Positions 63,077-64,000 of a DNA stretch of 64,000 nt are shown here, one piece after another. This DNA comes from Rhyacophila brunnea (lineage: Eukaryota; Arthropoda; Insecta; Trichoptera; Rhyacophilidae). The notes under the pieces were generated by a model. The model had not been told where the DNA came from, did no database searches, and saw only the letters and a list, made by a program, of their open reading frames with translations. Position numbers and translations under genes: made by a program. The DNA is taken from assembly GCA_022495005.1 (NCBI GenBank), contig JAGYXB010001414.1, positions 620,001 to 684,000 on the forward strand, written 5' to 3'. How positions within the stretch are numbered: the stretch's first letter is position 1; every line of letters begins with the position of its first letter.

Positions 63077-63147
63077 CAATGATGTATCCCATGGTGACGT
63101 CATCCGGGAGCCTAATCTTGTCTCCGATGCTGATAAATTTTCCCCCG
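63077..63147 (-). CDS. fng: fringe homologue, antepenultimate exon (partial gene)
   Basis: This 71-nt exon is bounded by an acceptor (TTGTTACAG) and a strong donor (GTGAGT). It reads GGKFISIGDKIRLPDDVTMG followed by YII, with one base completing a codon at the 5' end and one left over at the 3' end. Fringe proteins are Golgi GT31 beta-1,3-N-acetylglucosaminyltransferases that extend O-fucose on Notch EGF repeats. They carry a closely similar block (GG.F, RLPDD.T.GYI) in the C-terminal half of the catalytic domain, and an Asp in it is believed to be the catalytic base. The leftover G joins the next exon as GAA, giving GYIIEHLLG, as expected for the family. Earlier exons (membrane anchor, DDD metal motif) are not visible up to position 64000 and must lie further right. 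A TGACGTCA octamer falls inside this exon. Confidence 0.93.
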
Positions 63148-64000
63148 CTGTAACAAAAGAGAAGGAGAAAATTCATTTTATTTTTATTTCATAATATCAT
63201 TATCTGAGTGGGAGAAAAAAGCACATAAAGCGAGCAGATTTTACGACTGGATTATGAATAAGCGATTACATTCTTATTTAGTTCCCCCAAGCCGAGATTG
63301 ACTACAAACATGCGTCAGTATTTTTTTTGGAGATATTCATCGAAAGAATATAAAACACAACGAAAAATACACATGATGCCAAAAACAGCCTTGAGACATA
63401 TCATAGATGTAGTAAATAAACATAATATAGTATTATAATGGATGTAAGTGTTTTACTATTCCATTTGAGTCATTTTTTGCGACCCGGGTTTCGCCTGACG
63501 TCAGTGTGTGTTTGCCTTTGCTTCAAAAAACGACTCTATAATACAAAACTTAAATCCATTAGAATTTAAAATCAAATTCCATCAAGTACCTACCTTCAGT
63601 CGATAGTATTAATATTAATAATATAGAATGTTTTATACAGAAATACTACTAAATAATTTCAACCAATTCGAAGAATCGACAATGCTTGAATACATTGTTC
63701 ATTATTACAAAAGAGACGAACCGTGCCAATGGCATGCTGAAAGTTACCGCATTTTTAATCGACATTCTCCGGACTGACTAAAACATTATGCACTCGTTTG
63801 GTATTAAAACATTACAATTGTGATTCAATGTAAAAATAATAATAATCGTATATATACACATATTATATAGGTAATGTTATCATGGGAGGAGTTAATTTGA
63901 AGATTTTGGGCAAAGGTGATAGGGGGAGTTGGGGTAAATATGACGTCACTAAACCAATACAACACGAACTAATTTTATTATATTTTATTACTTATACTAA
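63148..64000 (-). other. fng upstream intron, running off the window
   Basis: Sequence 5' of the first visible fng exon. It begins with a good acceptor tract, so it is intron. I searched by eye for the preceding conserved fringe block (ATGGAGFC-type residues) on the minus strand and did not find it before 64000. A repeat copy sits at 63455-63620. Confidence 0.6.
63455..63620 (+). repeat. Repeat family C, copy with GC-rich insert
   Basis: It starts TTTTACTATTCCATTTGAGT and ends ACAAAACTTAAATCCATTAG, GTACCTACCTTCAGTCGATA. Between the arms is a CpG-containing segment (CGACCCGGGTTTCGCCTGAC) with TGACGTCA at 63496-63503, replacing the short spacer of the palindrome at 61489-61555. Confidence 0.7.

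Noticed and set aside
1..64000. CRISPR arrays, bacterial operons, rRNA genes, plasmid or phage modules
   Set aside because: No regularly spaced direct repeats, no dense same-strand coding, no Shine-Dalgarno-led genes. The spliced gene and SINEs show nuclear eukaryotic DNA.

Overview
The window is AT-rich nuclear DNA of an animal, almost certainly an insect and most likely an aphid or a close relative. Introns are kilobases long, long open frames are nearly absent, and tRNA-derived SINEs, small terminal-inverted-repeat (TIR) elements and decayed non-LTR retrotransposon 3' ends are scattered throughout. The aphid call rests on the recurrent TAGGTACCTA-type strings and on LINE protein fragments that resemble those I know from aphid genomes. 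It is an inference, not proven.

Only one real protein gene is supported. It is the 3' end of a fringe (fng) homologue on the minus strand, with three exons at 63147-63077, 56304-56127 and 54121-54067. They join in phase into a 101-residue C-terminal segment carrying the PDD.T.GYI and FHSHLE blocks and the cysteine-containing tail of fringe glycosyltransferases. Upstream exons lie beyond the right edge. The introns (about 6.8 kb and 2.0 kb) hold a SINE with a perfect 9-bp target-site duplication, a GC-rich foldback, other repeats and a mixed-composition block that could be regulatory.

Layout. 1-6.4 kb: three copies of one LINE 3' end (minus strand), a 307-bp TIR element, a CpG-dense patch and copy 1 of a 450-bp TIR family. 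6.4-21 kb: mostly featureless, with an old SINE, an RT C-terminal relic (14.4 kb) and an R1-like relic (17.6-18.0 kb). 21-29.7 kb: 170-bp TIR elements, a SINE, a two-copy repeat and a Tigger/pogo-like deletion derivative with TA duplications. 32.7-35 kb: a 375-bp TIR element, the longest open frame of the window (194 codons, unrecognised) and a SINE. 37.5-42 kb: two different TIR elements abutting, another SINE, a third 450-bp element, and an RTE-like relic starting in a perfect 17-bp foldback. 42-54 kb: sparse, with two SINEs and a 417-bp element with long TIRs. 54-64 kb: the fng locus.

No operon, CRISPR array, rRNA or convincing functional tRNA was found, and no new multi-gene system is visible. 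The unusual content is the variety of short TIR and foldback elements, several sitting together or inside fng introns. All repeat families were defined by eye from copies within this window, so boundaries are approximate.
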